From JAGWRA01 sp963711505 (GTDB lineage: Bacteria > Acidobacteriota > Vicinamibacteria > Vicinamibacterales > CAVVIG01): a stretch of 64,000 nucleotides of DNA. The first letter of the stretch is position 1, and each line of letters begins with the position of its first letter. The DNA is taken from NCBI GenBank assembly GCA_963711505.1, contig CAVQEJ010000003.1:1860001-1924000 (forward strand), in the 5' to 3' direction. Positions 8,995 to 17,889 of the stretch are shown one piece after another. The notes below the pieces were generated by a model. The model ran no database searches, was not told where the DNA came from, and worked only from the letters and a program-made list of their open reading frames with translations. A program made the translations under genes and the position numbers.

Positions 8995-10129
8995 GTGACC
9001 GTCCGACCGTTCCGACCGCCCTCATCGGCCCCGTCAATCGTCTTCTACGTCTCGGGCCACGGCTTCGGCCACGCCTCGCGCGACATCGAAGTCATCAACG
9101 CCCTCCGGGCGCGACAGCCCGCCCTGCGGATCGTCGTCCGGACGACCGCCGCCCGATGGCTGTTCGAGGCCTCGGTGCACGGTCCTGTCGAGTACCACGA
9201 CGTCGAGTGCGACACCGGCGTCACCCAGATCGACAGCCTCCGCCTCAACGAGGCGGACACCGTGCTGCGCGCCAGCGCCTTCTACGAGACGCTCGACGCC
9301 CGGGCGGCCGACGAGGCCCGCGCGCTCCACGCCCTGCACGCCCGCCTCGTCGTCGGCGACATCCCGCCGCTCGCCTGCGCGGCGGCGGCCGCCGCCGGCC
9401 TGCCGGCCATCCTGCTCGGCAACTTCACGTGGGACTGGATCTACGAGGGCTACGCGGACTCGATGCTCGACGCCGGCGGGTTCCTCAACACCATTCGCGA
9501 CGCGTACCGGACCGCCACGCTCGCCCTGCGGCTGCCGATGTCCGGGGGGTTCGGCCCCGTGGCACACGTCACGCGCGACATTCCGCTGGTCGCCCGCCGG
9601 TCGCAGCGCGCGCCCGACGAGGTGCGCGCGCACCTGAACCTGCCGGCCGGCCGCCCCGTCGTCCTCGCGTCGTTCGGCGGCCACGGCCTGCACGGCCTCG
9701 ACCCGGCGGTGCTCGAGGCGAACCGGCACTACACGATTCTCACCACGGCCGAACCCGGCGCGGCACCGCCGCCGCCCAATGTCGTGGAGATCGACGCCGT
9801 GGCCCTGTACCGCGAGGGGCTGCGCTACGAGGATCTCGTCGCGGCCGCCGACGCCGTCGTCACCAAGCCGGGCTACGGCATCGTGGCGGAAGCCATCGCC
9901 AACGACACCGCCATCCTGTACACGTCGCGCGGCCACTTCGTGGAGTACGATGTGCTCGTCGAGGCGATGCACCGGCTGACGCGCTGCCGGTACGTGCCGA
10001 TGAGCGATCTGCTCGCCGGCCACTGGGCCGGCCATCTCGATCGCCTGCTGCAGGAACCGCCGACCATCGGTGCGCCCCGGGACCAACGGCGCCGAGATCG
10101 CGGCAGACGAGATCCTGAAGCTGCTCTGA
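8995..10129 (+). CDS. Glycosyltransferase-like protein (L-arabinokinase N-domain type), one frame break
   Basis: About 377 aa starting at GTG 8995, 8 bp after lon. The N-terminal motif YVSGHGFGHASR and the C-terminal VVTKPGYGIVAEAI match the GT-B-like domain found at the N-terminus of plant L-arabinokinase and in stand-alone bacterial proteins related to UDP-sugar transferases. One extra base in the C/G run near 10077-10081 breaks the frame; reading across it restores TNGAEIAADEILKLL and a stop at 10127-10129, before the hairpin. Donor and acceptor are unknown. Without the correction it would appear falsely fused to the thioesterase. Confidence 0.8.
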
Positions 10130-10130
10130 T

Positions 10131-10167
10131 CCGTGCAACGTGCAGCGCGCACGTTGCACAGCGCACG
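10131..10167. terminator. Perfect 11-bp stem hairpin, possible terminator or attenuator
   Basis: GTGCAACGTGC at 10133-10143 and its exact reverse complement at 10149-10159 enclose a 5-nt loop. It directly follows the glycosyltransferase stop and precedes the thioesterase. There is no T tract, so it may be an RNA-stabilising hairpin or a short GTGC-word repeat like the one at 12058. Confidence 0.55.
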
Positions 10168-10185
10168 GATAGAGAGACACCTCCC

Positions 10186-10683
10186 ATGCCGTCATCGCCT
10201 GTTCCGCCCCTCACCCTCCCGCCGGGCGCCGTGCCGGTCGATCCGTTTCCGACCCTGCCGGGCTCCCATTCGTTCGTCTCGGGCGATCCCGACGGGCACC
10301 GGCTCCGCGTGATCTACTACCGTCAGCCCGGCAGCGACCGGCTCCACGGGCGCGTCTGGTTCGGCCCCGATGCGGAAGGCCCTCCGGGCCATGCCCACGG
10401 TGGCAGCATGGCGGCGATGCTCGACGAGGCGGCCGGCGCGGCGGCCTGGAGCGCCGGCCACCGGATCCTCATCGCCCGGCTCATCACCGACTTCCGGCAG
10501 GTGATGCCGCTCGGCACCATCGCCCGCCTGGAGGCCTGGGTCGAGCGGGTCGATGGCCGCAAGGTGACGACACGCGCCCGGCTGCTCGATGAGGACGGCA
10601 CGCCGTACGCAGAGGCCGAGGCCTTGTGCGTCATGCTGCCGGCCGACCGTCTCGACGCGCTCGTCGAACGCGCGACGTCCTGA
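10186..10683 (+). CDS. PaaI/YbgC-like hotdog thioesterase
   Basis: 165 aa from ATG 10186. The acyl-CoA thioesterase hotdog pattern is clear: GPPGHAHGGSMAAMLDEAAGAAAW carries the HGG-x-x-x-x-x-x-D/E active-site helix, followed by beta strands ending RARLLDEDGTPYAEAEAL. It probably hydrolyses a small or aromatic acyl-CoA in the cytosol; the substrate cannot be read. It lies 38 bp ahead of the peptidase gene on the same strand. Confidence 0.82.
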   Translation: MPSSPVPPLTLPPGAVPVDPFPTLPGSHSFVSGDPDGHRLRVIYYRQPGSDRLHGRVWFGPDAEGPPGHAHGGSMAAMLDEAAGAAAWSAGHRILIARLITDFRQVMPLGTIARLEAWVERVDGRKVTTRARLLDEDGTPYAEAEALCVMLPADRLDALVERATS

Positions 10684-10720
10684 ACCCGCCCGTCAACGGT
10701 CAAAGAAGGAGGAGTCCCAC

Positions 10721-12055
10721 ATGCTCTCCCGACGCCGCTTTCTCTGGTTCGGCCCGCTCGCAGCCGGCGCCGCGGCCGTCGTCCCGGCCTCGCGCGCCTT
10801 CGCCTGGGGCGCGCCCGGTGCGCAGTCCCCGGATGGGAAAGACAAGCAGAACGACCTTCCGCCGAGCCTGGCCGCGCTGACCTCCATGAAGGGCCGGGCC
10901 CGTCCCATCACGACGGCAGAACGGCAGACGCGCGTGGAGCGGGCGCGCGAGCTGATGCACCAGCACGGGCTCGACGCGCTGCTGCTCACCGGCGGCACGT
11001 CGCTCGAATACTTCACCGGCGTCCAGTGGGGACTCAGCGAGCGGCTGTTCGCGGTCGTGCTGCCGGTCGCCGGTCGGCCCGTCGTCGTCTGTCCGGCTTT
11101 CGAGGAGGGGCGGGCGCACGAGCAGCTGCTGAAGGGCCCGCTCGGCACCGACGCGGAGGTCCGCGTCTGGCAGGAGGACGAGAGCCCGTACGAACGGGTC
11201 GTGCAGGGGCTGCGCGAGCGCGGAGCGGCCACCGGACGGCTGGGCATCGAGGAAACGGTCCGGTACGTCTTCAGCGACGACGTGCTTCGCCTCGCCCCGG
11301 GGCTGACGCTGACCAGCGCGACGCCCGTGACCGCGGGATGCCGGATGCACAAGTCGGCTCACGAGCTCGCCCTGATGCAGCTGGCCTCGAACGTCACCAT
11401 CCGGGCGTACGAGGCGGCCTGGCGCGCGATGCGCGAGGGGATGACGCAGCAGGACTTCGCCGGGCTGGTCGCCACGGCGCACGCCCGGCTCGGCTTCCCG
11501 GGCGGCGCGGGCGTGCAGGTCGGTCAGTACTCGGCGCTCCCCCACGGCTCCCGCACGCCGCAGACGATCCGCGAAGGGACGATTCTGCTCATCGACGGCG
11601 GCTGCCAGGTGGAGGGCTACCACTCGGACATCAGCCGGACATTCGTGCTGGGCAAGGCGACCGACAAGATGAAGCGGGTCTTCGCGATCGAGCAGCGAGC
11701 CCAGCGGGCCGCCCTGGCGGCCGCCAGGCCCGGCGTCGAGGCGCAGTCGGTCGACGCCGCCGCCCGCCGGGTGATCGTCGACGCCGGCTACGGCCCCGAC
11801 TACAAGTACTTCACGCACCGGGTCGGCCACGGCATCGGCATGGACGGGCACGAGTGGCCGTATCTCGTCCGTGGCAACACCCTGAAGCTCGAACCGAACA
11901 TGGTCTTCAGCGACGAGCCGGGGATCTACATCCAGGGAGAGTTCGGCATCCGGATCGAGGACGACATGCACATCACCGAGGACGGCGCAAAGCTGTTCAC
12001 GACGCCGAGTCCGTCACTGGAGGAGCCGTTCGGAACGGGGACGGACCGAGCCTGA
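10721..12055 (+). CDS. Tat-exported M24 metallopeptidase (Xaa-Pro aminopeptidase-like)
   Basis: 444 aa from ATG 10721, preceded by a strong AAGGAGGA ribosome site. Residues 3-30 are a twin-arginine signal (SRRRFLWFG then a hydrophobic stretch to AFAWG). The M24 pita-bread domain shows all metal ligands: Asp in LLIDGG, Asp in HSDISRTF, His in RVGHGIGMDGHE, Glu in FSDEPGIY, and Glu in GIRIEDD. The N-terminal creatinase-like domain is also present. Expected to release N-terminal residues ahead of proline from peptides in the periplasm. Intact. Confidence 0.92.
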   Translation: MLSRRRFLWFGPLAAGAAAVVPASRAFAWGAPGAQSPDGKDKQNDLPPSLAALTSMKGRARPITTAERQTRVERARELMHQHGLDALLLTGGTSLEYFTGVQWGLSERLFAVVLPVAGRPVVVCPAFEEGRAHEQLLKGPLGTDAEVRVWQEDESPYERVVQGLRERGAATGRLGIEETVRYVFSDDVLRLAPGLTLTSATPVTAGCRMHKSAHELALMQLASNVTIRAYEAAWRAMREGMTQQDFAGLVATAHARLGFPGGAGVQVGQYSALPHGSRTPQTIREGTILLIDGGCQVEGYHSDISRTFVLGKATDKMKRVFAIEQRAQRAALAAARPGVEAQSVDAAARRVIVDAGYGPDYKYFTHRVGHGIGMDGHEWPYLVRGNTLKLEPNMVFSDEPGIYIQGEFGIRIEDDMHITEDGAKLFTTPSPSLEEPFGTGTDRA

Positions 12056-12057
12056 CG

Positions 12058-12170
12058 CGTGCCGAGTGCGACGTGCACGGTGCGGGGTAGGAGGGCGACC
12101 TGTTCGGTGCCGGGTGCGAGGTGCTGTGCGGGGTGCGAGGTGCAGGCACGGCGCACGACGCACGGACGGG
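12058..12170. repeat. GTGC/GCAC-word heptamer array
   Basis: Following the peptidase stop, words such as GGTGCGA, GGTGCTG and GGTGCGG repeat at about 7-bp spacing to 12145. Words of the opposite sense (GCACGGC, GCACGAC, GCACGGA) then continue to 12170. The region separates convergent genes, so it may serve as a bidirectional terminator. Confidence 0.7.
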
Positions 12171-12208
12171 CCGCGCGTCGCGCCCTGCACCGATGGGGCG
12201 AAGGGCCC

Positions 12209-12931
12209 CTAGCTCGCCTGTGCCGCCCGCTCGGCCTTGATGCACGTCACCATCGACCAGATGCGCGGGATGTTGATCTTCTCGATGGAGACCGGTTCGA
12301 GGTTCGCCTGCGCCAGGAAGCCGGGCAGGTCGAGGTCGGACTTGAAGCCGATGTGGACGGTGAACGGCGAGATGAGCCGATCGAGCTTCGCGATGATCGG
12401 ATTGCGGCTGCAGAAGTGATTCAGGATGATGATGCGGCCGCCCGGCTTGCATACCCGCACCATCTCGCGGGCCACCGCCACCGGATCGGGCACGACGCTG
12501 ATCACGTACGGCGCGTAGACGATGTCGAAGGCGTCGTCGGGGAACTTCAGATCCGCGGCGTCCATCTCCAGCACGCGCATGTTGCGCACGCCCTTGCGCG
12601 CGATCCGCTCCCGCGCCCGCTCGAGCATCGACGCCGACAGGTCGATCCCGACCACCTGGACGTCCTTCGGATACAGCGGCGCGTTGATGCCGGTGCCGAC
12701 GCCGACTTCGAGGATCCGGTCGCCCGGGCGGATCTGCATCCGCTGCAGCGCCTGGATCCGGCCGGCATGGAGCGTGGGTCCGAACGTCAAGTCGTACACG
12801 AGCGCGAGTTTCTCGTAGACGCCGGCCACGAAGTCGGTTTCGACCACCGTCCCCGACAGCGCCCGGGTGGCTGCATCGCTCGAGGCGATGATCTCCGGTC
12901 GCTCCGCATCCTTCCGCTCGAATAACGCCAT
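12209..12931 (-). CDS. SAM-dependent methyltransferase, PmtA/UbiE-like
   Basis: 240 aa. The SAM-binding motif I is ILEVGVGTG at residues 73-81, followed by the acidic loop VVGIDLSASML and motif post-I; the N-terminal VYDLTFGPTLHAGR is typical of Rhodobacter-type phosphatidylethanolamine N-methyltransferase (PmtA) and UbiE. It is soluble with no membrane segment. Phospholipid N-methylation is the best guess; quinone methylation is an alternative. A promoter candidate lies about 115 bp upstream. Confidence 0.8.
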   Translation of the reverse strand: MALFERKDAERPEIIASSDAATRALSGTVVETDFVAGVYEKLALVYDLTFGPTLHAGRIQALQRMQIRPGDRILEVGVGTGINAPLYPKDVQVVGIDLSASMLERARERIARKGVRNMRVLEMDAADLKFPDDAFDIVYAPYVISVVPDPVAVAREMVRVCKPGGRIIILNHFCSRNPIIAKLDRLISPFTVHIGFKSDLDLPGFLAQANLEPVSIEKINIPRIWSMVTCIKAERAAQAS

Positions 12932-13045
12932 TCAGAGCCTCTGCGGCCAGTCAGGCCGCGCCCGTCAACCGTCCCCCACTATCCGTCTCCGGCTCCGCCT
13001 CAACGGCGGACGGCGTCCAGAGGCCATCGCGAGTGCCGCAGACGG

Positions 13046-13075
13046 AATATATATCCCTATACAGGGCCGGCACAA
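13046..13075 (-). promoter_or_regulatory. Sigma70-like promoter for the 12.2-12.9 kb methyltransferase
   Basis: On the minus strand TTGTGC (13075-13070) and TATATT (13051-13046) are spaced by 18 bp in an AT-rich island within GC-rich DNA. Direction and distance fit the downstream methyltransferase gene. Confidence 0.4.
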
Positions 13076-13136
13076 GCCCGAAGCCCGGCCGTCGGCCTCC
13101 GATTGCCGCCAGTTTCGGCCCGCCGGCGCCGCGCCG

Positions 13137-14967
13137 TCAGGCAAGAACGTCGAGCACCGCGAGTACCCGTTCGAGGTCCCCGGAGGCCGAGGCCAGCTGG
13201 ACGCCCTGCACCATGGGCTTGATGGCCGCCGCGATTTCGCGCGCAATGGCCGTGCCCTCGGCTGCGGCCGCCTCCGGCCCCTCGGCGCGGCGCATCCGCG
13301 CCAGCAGCGGCTCGGGCACCCGGATTTCGGGCATCTCGTTGGCCATGAACTCGGCGTGGCGCAGGCTGTCGAACGGCCACACGGTGGCGATGATCGGCAC
13401 CCGGGTCGATTCGACCCGCTTCAGGAACGCCTCGAACGCCGCCACGTCGACGACCGGCGTCGTGAAGGCGAACTCCGCGCCCGCCTGCACCTTCCATTCG
13501 AAGCGGCGGATCTCGTAGTCGAGGTTGAGCGCGGTGGGATTCACCTCGACGCCGATGTGATGCGCCGTCGGCGCGCCGATGGCCTGCCCGCCCACGTCGA
13601 ATCCCTGGTTGAGGCGGGCCACCAGGTTGGTCAGGCCGATCGAGTCGACGTCGAACACGGCGGTCGCGTCCGGATAGCCGCCGACCTGCCCCGGCGCCCC
13701 GGTCACCAGCAGGACGTTGCGCAGCCCCATGGCGTGCGCCCCCAGCATGTCGGACTGCATGCCGAGGATGTTGCGGTCGCGGCAGGAATAGTGCAGCACC
13801 GTCTCGATCCCGGCCTGCTGCTCGATGAGCACGGCCAGCGAGAGGGCGCTCAGCCGGCCGCTGCCGGGCTGTCCGTCGTGGATGTGCACGACGTCGACGC
13901 CGCGGATCTTCAGCGTCCGCGCCCGCGCGATCGCCGCGTCGCAGTCGTGGCCGCGCGGCGGCAGCAGGCTGGCGGCGACCACGAAGCTGCCGCGGGACAG
14001 CGCGTTGGCCAGGCGCGACTTCCGGTCGCGGGGCACGGGCGGCTCGACCGTCGCGTCGAGCGCCGGCGCCAGGATGGCCGCCGCGCGGCTGGCCGGCGTC
14101 ATGCCGCGCACGGCGGTCCGGATCTGGCGGATGTGCTCGGGCGTCGTGCCGCAGCACCCGCCGACCAGCCGCACGCCGTGCATCGTGAACCGGCGGGCGT
14201 ACCGACGCCATGTAGTCCGGCGAGCAGAGATAGATGTTCCGCCCCTCGACGTCACGGGGCTGGCCGGCGTTGGGCTGCGCGACCAGCGGGGCGTCGGTGG
14301 CCGCCGCCAGCCGCTCGATCGTCTCCAGCATCGGCGCCGGCCCGACGCTGCAGTTCACGCCGATGAGGTTCGCGCCGAGCCTGACGAGCTCCGGGCCGAA
14401 TCGCTCGGGCGGCGTGCCATCGAGGCTGTTGCCGTCCTGCTCGGTCGTCATCTGCGCGACGATCGGCAGGTCGCACACGCCGCGGATCGCCTCGATGGCC
14501 GCGCCGATCTCGCTGAGGTCGCGGAACGTCTCGAGCACGAACAGGTCGACGCCGCCGTCGACCAGCGCGCGCGCCTGCTCCTCGAACCACTCCCGCGCCT
14601 CGTCGCGCCCGGTCTTGCCCCACGGCTCGATGCGGATGCCGAGCGGGCCGATGGCGCCGGCGACCCAGGCCTGATCGCGCGCCGCGTGCCGCGCAATGCG
14701 CGCCCCCTGCGCGTTGATGGCGTGCAGCTTCTCGGCCAGGCCGAACGAGCCCAGCTTGATCCGGTTCGCCCCGAACGTGTTCGTCTCGATCACGTCGGCG
14801 CCCGCGCGCACGTACTCCGCGTGCACCTCGGCCACCAGGTCGGGCTGCGTGAGGTTCAGGGCGTCGAAGCTCCGGTTGATGAAGACGCCCTTGGCGTACA
14901 GCATCGTCCCCATGGCGCCGTCGCACACGAGAACGCGTTCGTCGATGGATTCCAGAAAGGAGCGCAT
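13137..14967 (-). CDS. Bifunctional homocysteine S-methyltransferase / methylenetetrahydrofolate reductase, one frame break
   Basis: About 609 aa. Residues 1-300 form the homocysteine-binding zinc barrel: CDGAMGTMLYAKG, ETNTFGANR, the first zinc Cys in GVNCSVGP and the Cys pair in GGCCGTTPEH. The rest is a MetF-like TIM barrel with FAD/folate motifs (LLVTGAPGQVGGYPDA). The YitJ family has this length and order. One extra base at about 14197-14199 breaks the frame after SPDYMAS; the next frame resumes YARRFTMHG without loss. It lacks the B12-binding and activation domains of MetH. Likely to supply methionine and methyl groups, or to work beside a separate MetH. Confidence 0.88.
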
Positions 14968-14980
14968 TGAGGGGAAGATC

Positions 14981-15062
14981 GTCGGTCTGCGGTCTACAGC
15001 CTACGGTCTCCAGTGGCTCCAGGACCGAAGACCGAAGACCGAAGACTGAAGACCGGAGACCT
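14981..15062. repeat. Inverted heptamer array (GAAGACC words)
   Basis: Left arm 14981-15012 uses GGTCTNC words; right arm 15020-15062 is five heptamers of GACCGAA/GACTGAA/GACCGGA. The arms are imperfect reverse complements. It sits between the phosphoesterase stop region and the start of the methionine gene, with both genes on the minus strand on either side. Confidence 0.85.
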
Positions 15063-15067
15063 CGTAA

Positions 15068-15790
15068 TTATGTGTCGCGCTTCTCGTAGTGCAACGATTC
15101 GGCGTCGATCAGCAGATAGGACCGGCTCACCATGTCGAGGCAGATCGACGTCACCCCCTGGGCGACGCGCGCGACGAACTGATGGTGATGTCCGAACAGG
15201 TGCAGCCGGGGCCGCATGGCCGCCAGCACTTCGTTGATCGGGGTCTTCCCGGCGTCGCGCGGACCGTGCCGGCCCCGCCGGCCGTCCTCGTCGGTCACGA
15301 TGAACGGCCGGGCCGCCTCGTGGGTCAGGAAGACGTCGATGTGCTGGAGCGCCTTGCAGGCCGCGACCTCGCTCCGGACGAAGTGCCGCCGCTTGTCGTC
15401 GCGCGCCGCGCCCAGCTTCCGCGGCGGCCCGCCCGGCCGCGGCATCCGTCGCGCGCCCGGCAGGTCGCCCGGCCGCTTGTCGTACCAGGTCGGCGCGAAC
15501 GTCCCGCCCAGCCCGGCGACGCGCAGCGGGCCGATCTGCCGCGCGACGCCGTTCGGCACGTAGTGCAGGTGCTCCAGCAGGCGGTGCCCCTGAAGCTGAT
15601 CCCGCACGAAGTCGAAATCCTCGTTGTTCCCCTTGATCCAGTAGAGGGAGGCCGGCGGCGCCTCGTAGTGGCCGTCGTTGGCCGCCACGTCGCCCACGCA
15701 GAGCCAGAACGGCACCTCGGTGTGCCGCGTCATGATGACGCGCACTGCCTCGAAGTCGCCGTGAATGTCACCGAGCGCGCCAAAGGTCAC
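15068..15790 (-). CDS. Calcineurin-like metallophosphoesterase
   Basis: 240 aa from GTG 15790. The five phosphoesterase blocks are present: GDIHGD (residues 7-12), VGDVAAND, GNNED, LTHEAARP and FGHHHQ. These supply the two-metal centre. A Lys/Arg/Pro-rich insert (about 108-140) is unlike compact YfcE-type enzymes. The substrate is unknown. The gene follows nuoI on the same strand with a 32-bp gap. Confidence 0.85.
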   Translation of the reverse strand: MTFGALGDIHGDFEAVRVIMTRHTEVPFWLCVGDVAANDGHYEAPPASLYWIKGNNEDFDFVRDQLQGHRLLEHLHYVPNGVARQIGPLRVAGLGGTFAPTWYDKRPGDLPGARRMPRPGGPPRKLGAARDDKRRHFVRSEVAACKALQHIDVFLTHEAARPFIVTDEDGRRGRHGPRDAGKTPINEVLAAMRPRLHLFGHHHQFVARVAQGVTSICLDMVSRSYLLIDAESLHYEKRDT

Positions 15791-15822
15791 GGTTGCGGCG
15801 GCGCCGGACGGCGCCCGTCAGC

Positions 15823-16269
15823 TCAGGCCGAAGCGCCGGACGCCGCAGCGGCGGCCGGTACCAGCAGGTCCTGCTTGTCCCAGATGAAGTCGTCCTTGCT
15901 GTACACGGCCAGCTCGTAGTCCTTGCCCATGAAAATGGCACTGACCGGGCAGGCCTCCTCGCAGTACCCGCAGAAGATGCACCGGGTCTTGTGGATCTGA
16001 TAGATCTTCGCGTAGCGGGGACCGGCCTGCACCGAGCCGTCGTTCTCCGCCGCTTCCAGGTAGATGGCGTCCGCCGGACAGGCCACCGCGCACAGCCCGC
16101 AGGCCACGCACTTCTCGAGCCCGTTCTCGTCCCGCATCAGCACCTGTTTCCCCCGGTACTTCGGGAACACCGGAACCTTCTGTTCCGGATAGTTCACCGT
16201 GACCGGCTTCTTGAACATGTGCTTGAACGTCGTTGCGAACCCGGTGATCAGGGGACGGATAATCGCCAC
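15823..16269 (-). CDS. nuoI: NADH-quinone oxidoreductase subunit I (orphan)
   Basis: 148 aa from GTG 16269. Two [4Fe-4S] ferredoxin motifs are intact: C54/C57/C60/C64 (CVACGLCAVACP) and C97/C100/C103/C107 (CIFCGYCEEACP). N-terminal GFATTFKHMFKKPVTVNYPEQ matches NuoI of complex I, which carries clusters N6a/N6b between NuoB and the NADH module. No other nuo gene is within the window, although nuoI normally lies inside a 13-14 gene operon; the flanking genes are unrelated. A stand-alone copy for a split complex I is known in some lineages. Confidence 0.88.
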   Translation of the reverse strand: MAIIRPLITGFATTFKHMFKKPVTVNYPEQKVPVFPKYRGKQVLMRDENGLEKCVACGLCAVACPADAIYLEAAENDGSVQAGPRYAKIYQIHKTRCIFCGYCEEACPVSAIFMGKDYELAVYSKDDFIWDKQDLLVPAAAAASGASA

Positions 16270-16432
16270 GGCTACCTCATTGACTCCACAGAAAGAAGAA
16301 GACACGCACACCGGCACGCGGCCGCCGGCCCGTCCAGACAGTTCACCCCAGGCCGCCGGCAGCTGTCAACCCGCCGGAGCGGGTCGGCTGGCGCTAAGCC
16401 GTTCAATCATAACACTTTCATCCCCACCGTGT

Positions 16433-16462
16433 TTGACACCCCGCCAAACCGGCCGCTAAGAT
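16433..16462 (+). promoter_or_regulatory. Sigma70-like promoter of the LytS operon
   Basis: A perfect -35 TTGACA at 16433-16438 and TAAGAT at 16457-16462 are separated by 18 bp. The site lies about 100 bp before the sensor kinase start at 16561. Confidence 0.55.
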
Positions 16463-16560
16463 GCCTTCTGGCCACGGCCTGCGCGTCCACCGGCCGGAGG
16501 CGGCGGGCCAGCCGCGGCCCGGGTCGCCGGACGCCGTCGGGCCGCGCCGAATAGCATCCC

Positions 16561-17889
16561 GTGATACAAGGCCCGAAGTTCCTCTCCGCCGATCAGTTCC
16601 TGCTGACGACGCTGGTGGTCAAGCTCGCCATCATGGCGGCGCTGGCCACGATGCTGGTCCGGTACCACCGCTTCCGCCACATCCTGATCTTCGAGCGCCG
16701 CGCCTGGCCCGACCGCCTGACGTTCGCCTTCAGCCTCGGCATCCCGCTCACGGCGGGCGTCGCGGCCCGGCTGCTGCTGCAGTACAACGCCGCCGACCTC
16801 AGCCTCGCCGGCCCGTTCGTCCTCGGCCTGGTCGCCGGGCCGTACGCGGGCGCCATCGTCGGCGTCATGGTCGGCACGCCGCCGCTGGCGGCGGGTGAAT
16901 GGATCGCCCTGCCCTTCGCGGTCGGCTGCGGCTTCGCCGGCGGCGGCCTCCGCGCGCTCTGTCCGGCCGAGTCGATCTGGCACTTCTCGCCGTTCATCTT
17001 CGCGCAGATCCCGAAGCGGCTCTGGAAGATGATCCGCACGCTGCAGGTCGACTGGCAGGTCGTGCTCGTGCTGGCGCCCGTCGCGCTCGAGCTCCTGCGC
17101 CAGGGGCTCGGCAGCCGCTTCCGCACGCATCACCGGCTCTTCTATCTCTCGTCGACGTCGCCGTGGATGACGCTGCTCGTGATCCTCGCGACCGTGCTGG
17201 CCGTGGCGACGCCGATCAAGATCTGGAACAACGCCCGGATCGAGCATCGGCTCCAGGAGCAGGAGAAGCTGCTGCTGGCGGCCCAGATCGAGGCGCTGGC
17301 GAACCAGATCAACCCGCACTTCCTGTTCAACACGCTGACGTCCATCTCGTCGCTCATCCGGACGAAGCCCGAAACCGCGCGGATGCTCATCACGAAGCTC
17401 TCCACGCTGCTGCGCCGGCTGATGAAGAGCCACGAGCACTTCGTGACGCTGCGCGAGGAACTGGCCTCGATCGACGAGTACCTCGACATCGAGGTCGTCC
17501 GCTTCGGCTCGAAGCTGAAGGTGGCCAAGGAGATCGACGAGCGGACGCTGGGCGTCGTCGTGCCGAGCATGATCCTGCAGCCGCTGGTCGAGAACTCGAT
17601 CAAGCACGGCCTCACCCGCCGCGTCACCGGCGGGCAGATCACCATCCGCAGCACGCGCCGCGACGACGGCCACACCCTCATCGAAGTAGCCGACGACGGG
17701 CTGGGGATGTCGGAGGAACGGCTGAGCAGCGCCCTGCAGGGCGGCATCGGGCTCAGCAACGTCAACGAGCGGCTGCGCGTCATCTACGGCGCCGGCTACC
17801 AGCTCCGGCTCCACAGCGTGCCGGGACGGGGCACCTCGGCCCAGATCGAGATTCCCGACATGATGATGCCGGATCGGATCACCGCCTGA
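16561..17889 (+). CDS. LytS/YehU-type membrane sensor histidine kinase
   Basis: 442 aa from GTG 16561. The N-terminal half carries five to six hydrophobic segments of the 5TM-LYT kind. The kinase core has phospho-acceptor H253 in NQINPHFLFN, the His_kinase family signature, followed by an HATPase with ENSIKHGL (N box) and DDGLGM/GIGLSNVNERL (G boxes). It would sense a membrane or small-molecule cue and phosphorylate the LytTR regulator encoded immediately downstream; the TGA/ATG overlap (TGATG at 17887-17891) couples their translation. Confidence 0.93.
   Translation: MIQGPKFLSADQFLLTTLVVKLAIMAALATMLVRYHRFRHILIFERRAWPDRLTFAFSLGIPLTAGVAARLLLQYNAADLSLAGPFVLGLVAGPYAGAIVGVMVGTPPLAAGEWIALPFAVGCGFAGGGLRALCPAESIWHFSPFIFAQIPKRLWKMIRTLQVDWQVVLVLAPVALELLRQGLGSRFRTHHRLFYLSSTSPWMTLLVILATVLAVATPIKIWNNARIEHRLQEQEKLLLAAQIEALANQINPHFLFNTLTSISSLIRTKPETARMLITKLSTLLRRLMKSHEHFVTLREELASIDEYLDIEVVRFGSKLKVAKEIDERTLGVVVPSMILQPLVENSIKHGLTRRVTGGQITIRSTRRDDGHTLIEVADDGLGMSEERLSSALQGGIGLSNVNERLRVIYGAGYQLRLHSVPGRGTSAQIEIPDMMMPDRITA

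Noticed and set aside
8995..10683. Apparent fusion of a glycosyltransferase-like domain to a hotdog thioesterase in one frame
   Set aside because: Skipping one base near 10080 restores the glycosyltransferase end and stop at 10129; a hairpin and a separate ATG at 10186 follow. The fusion is a frame-shift artefact.
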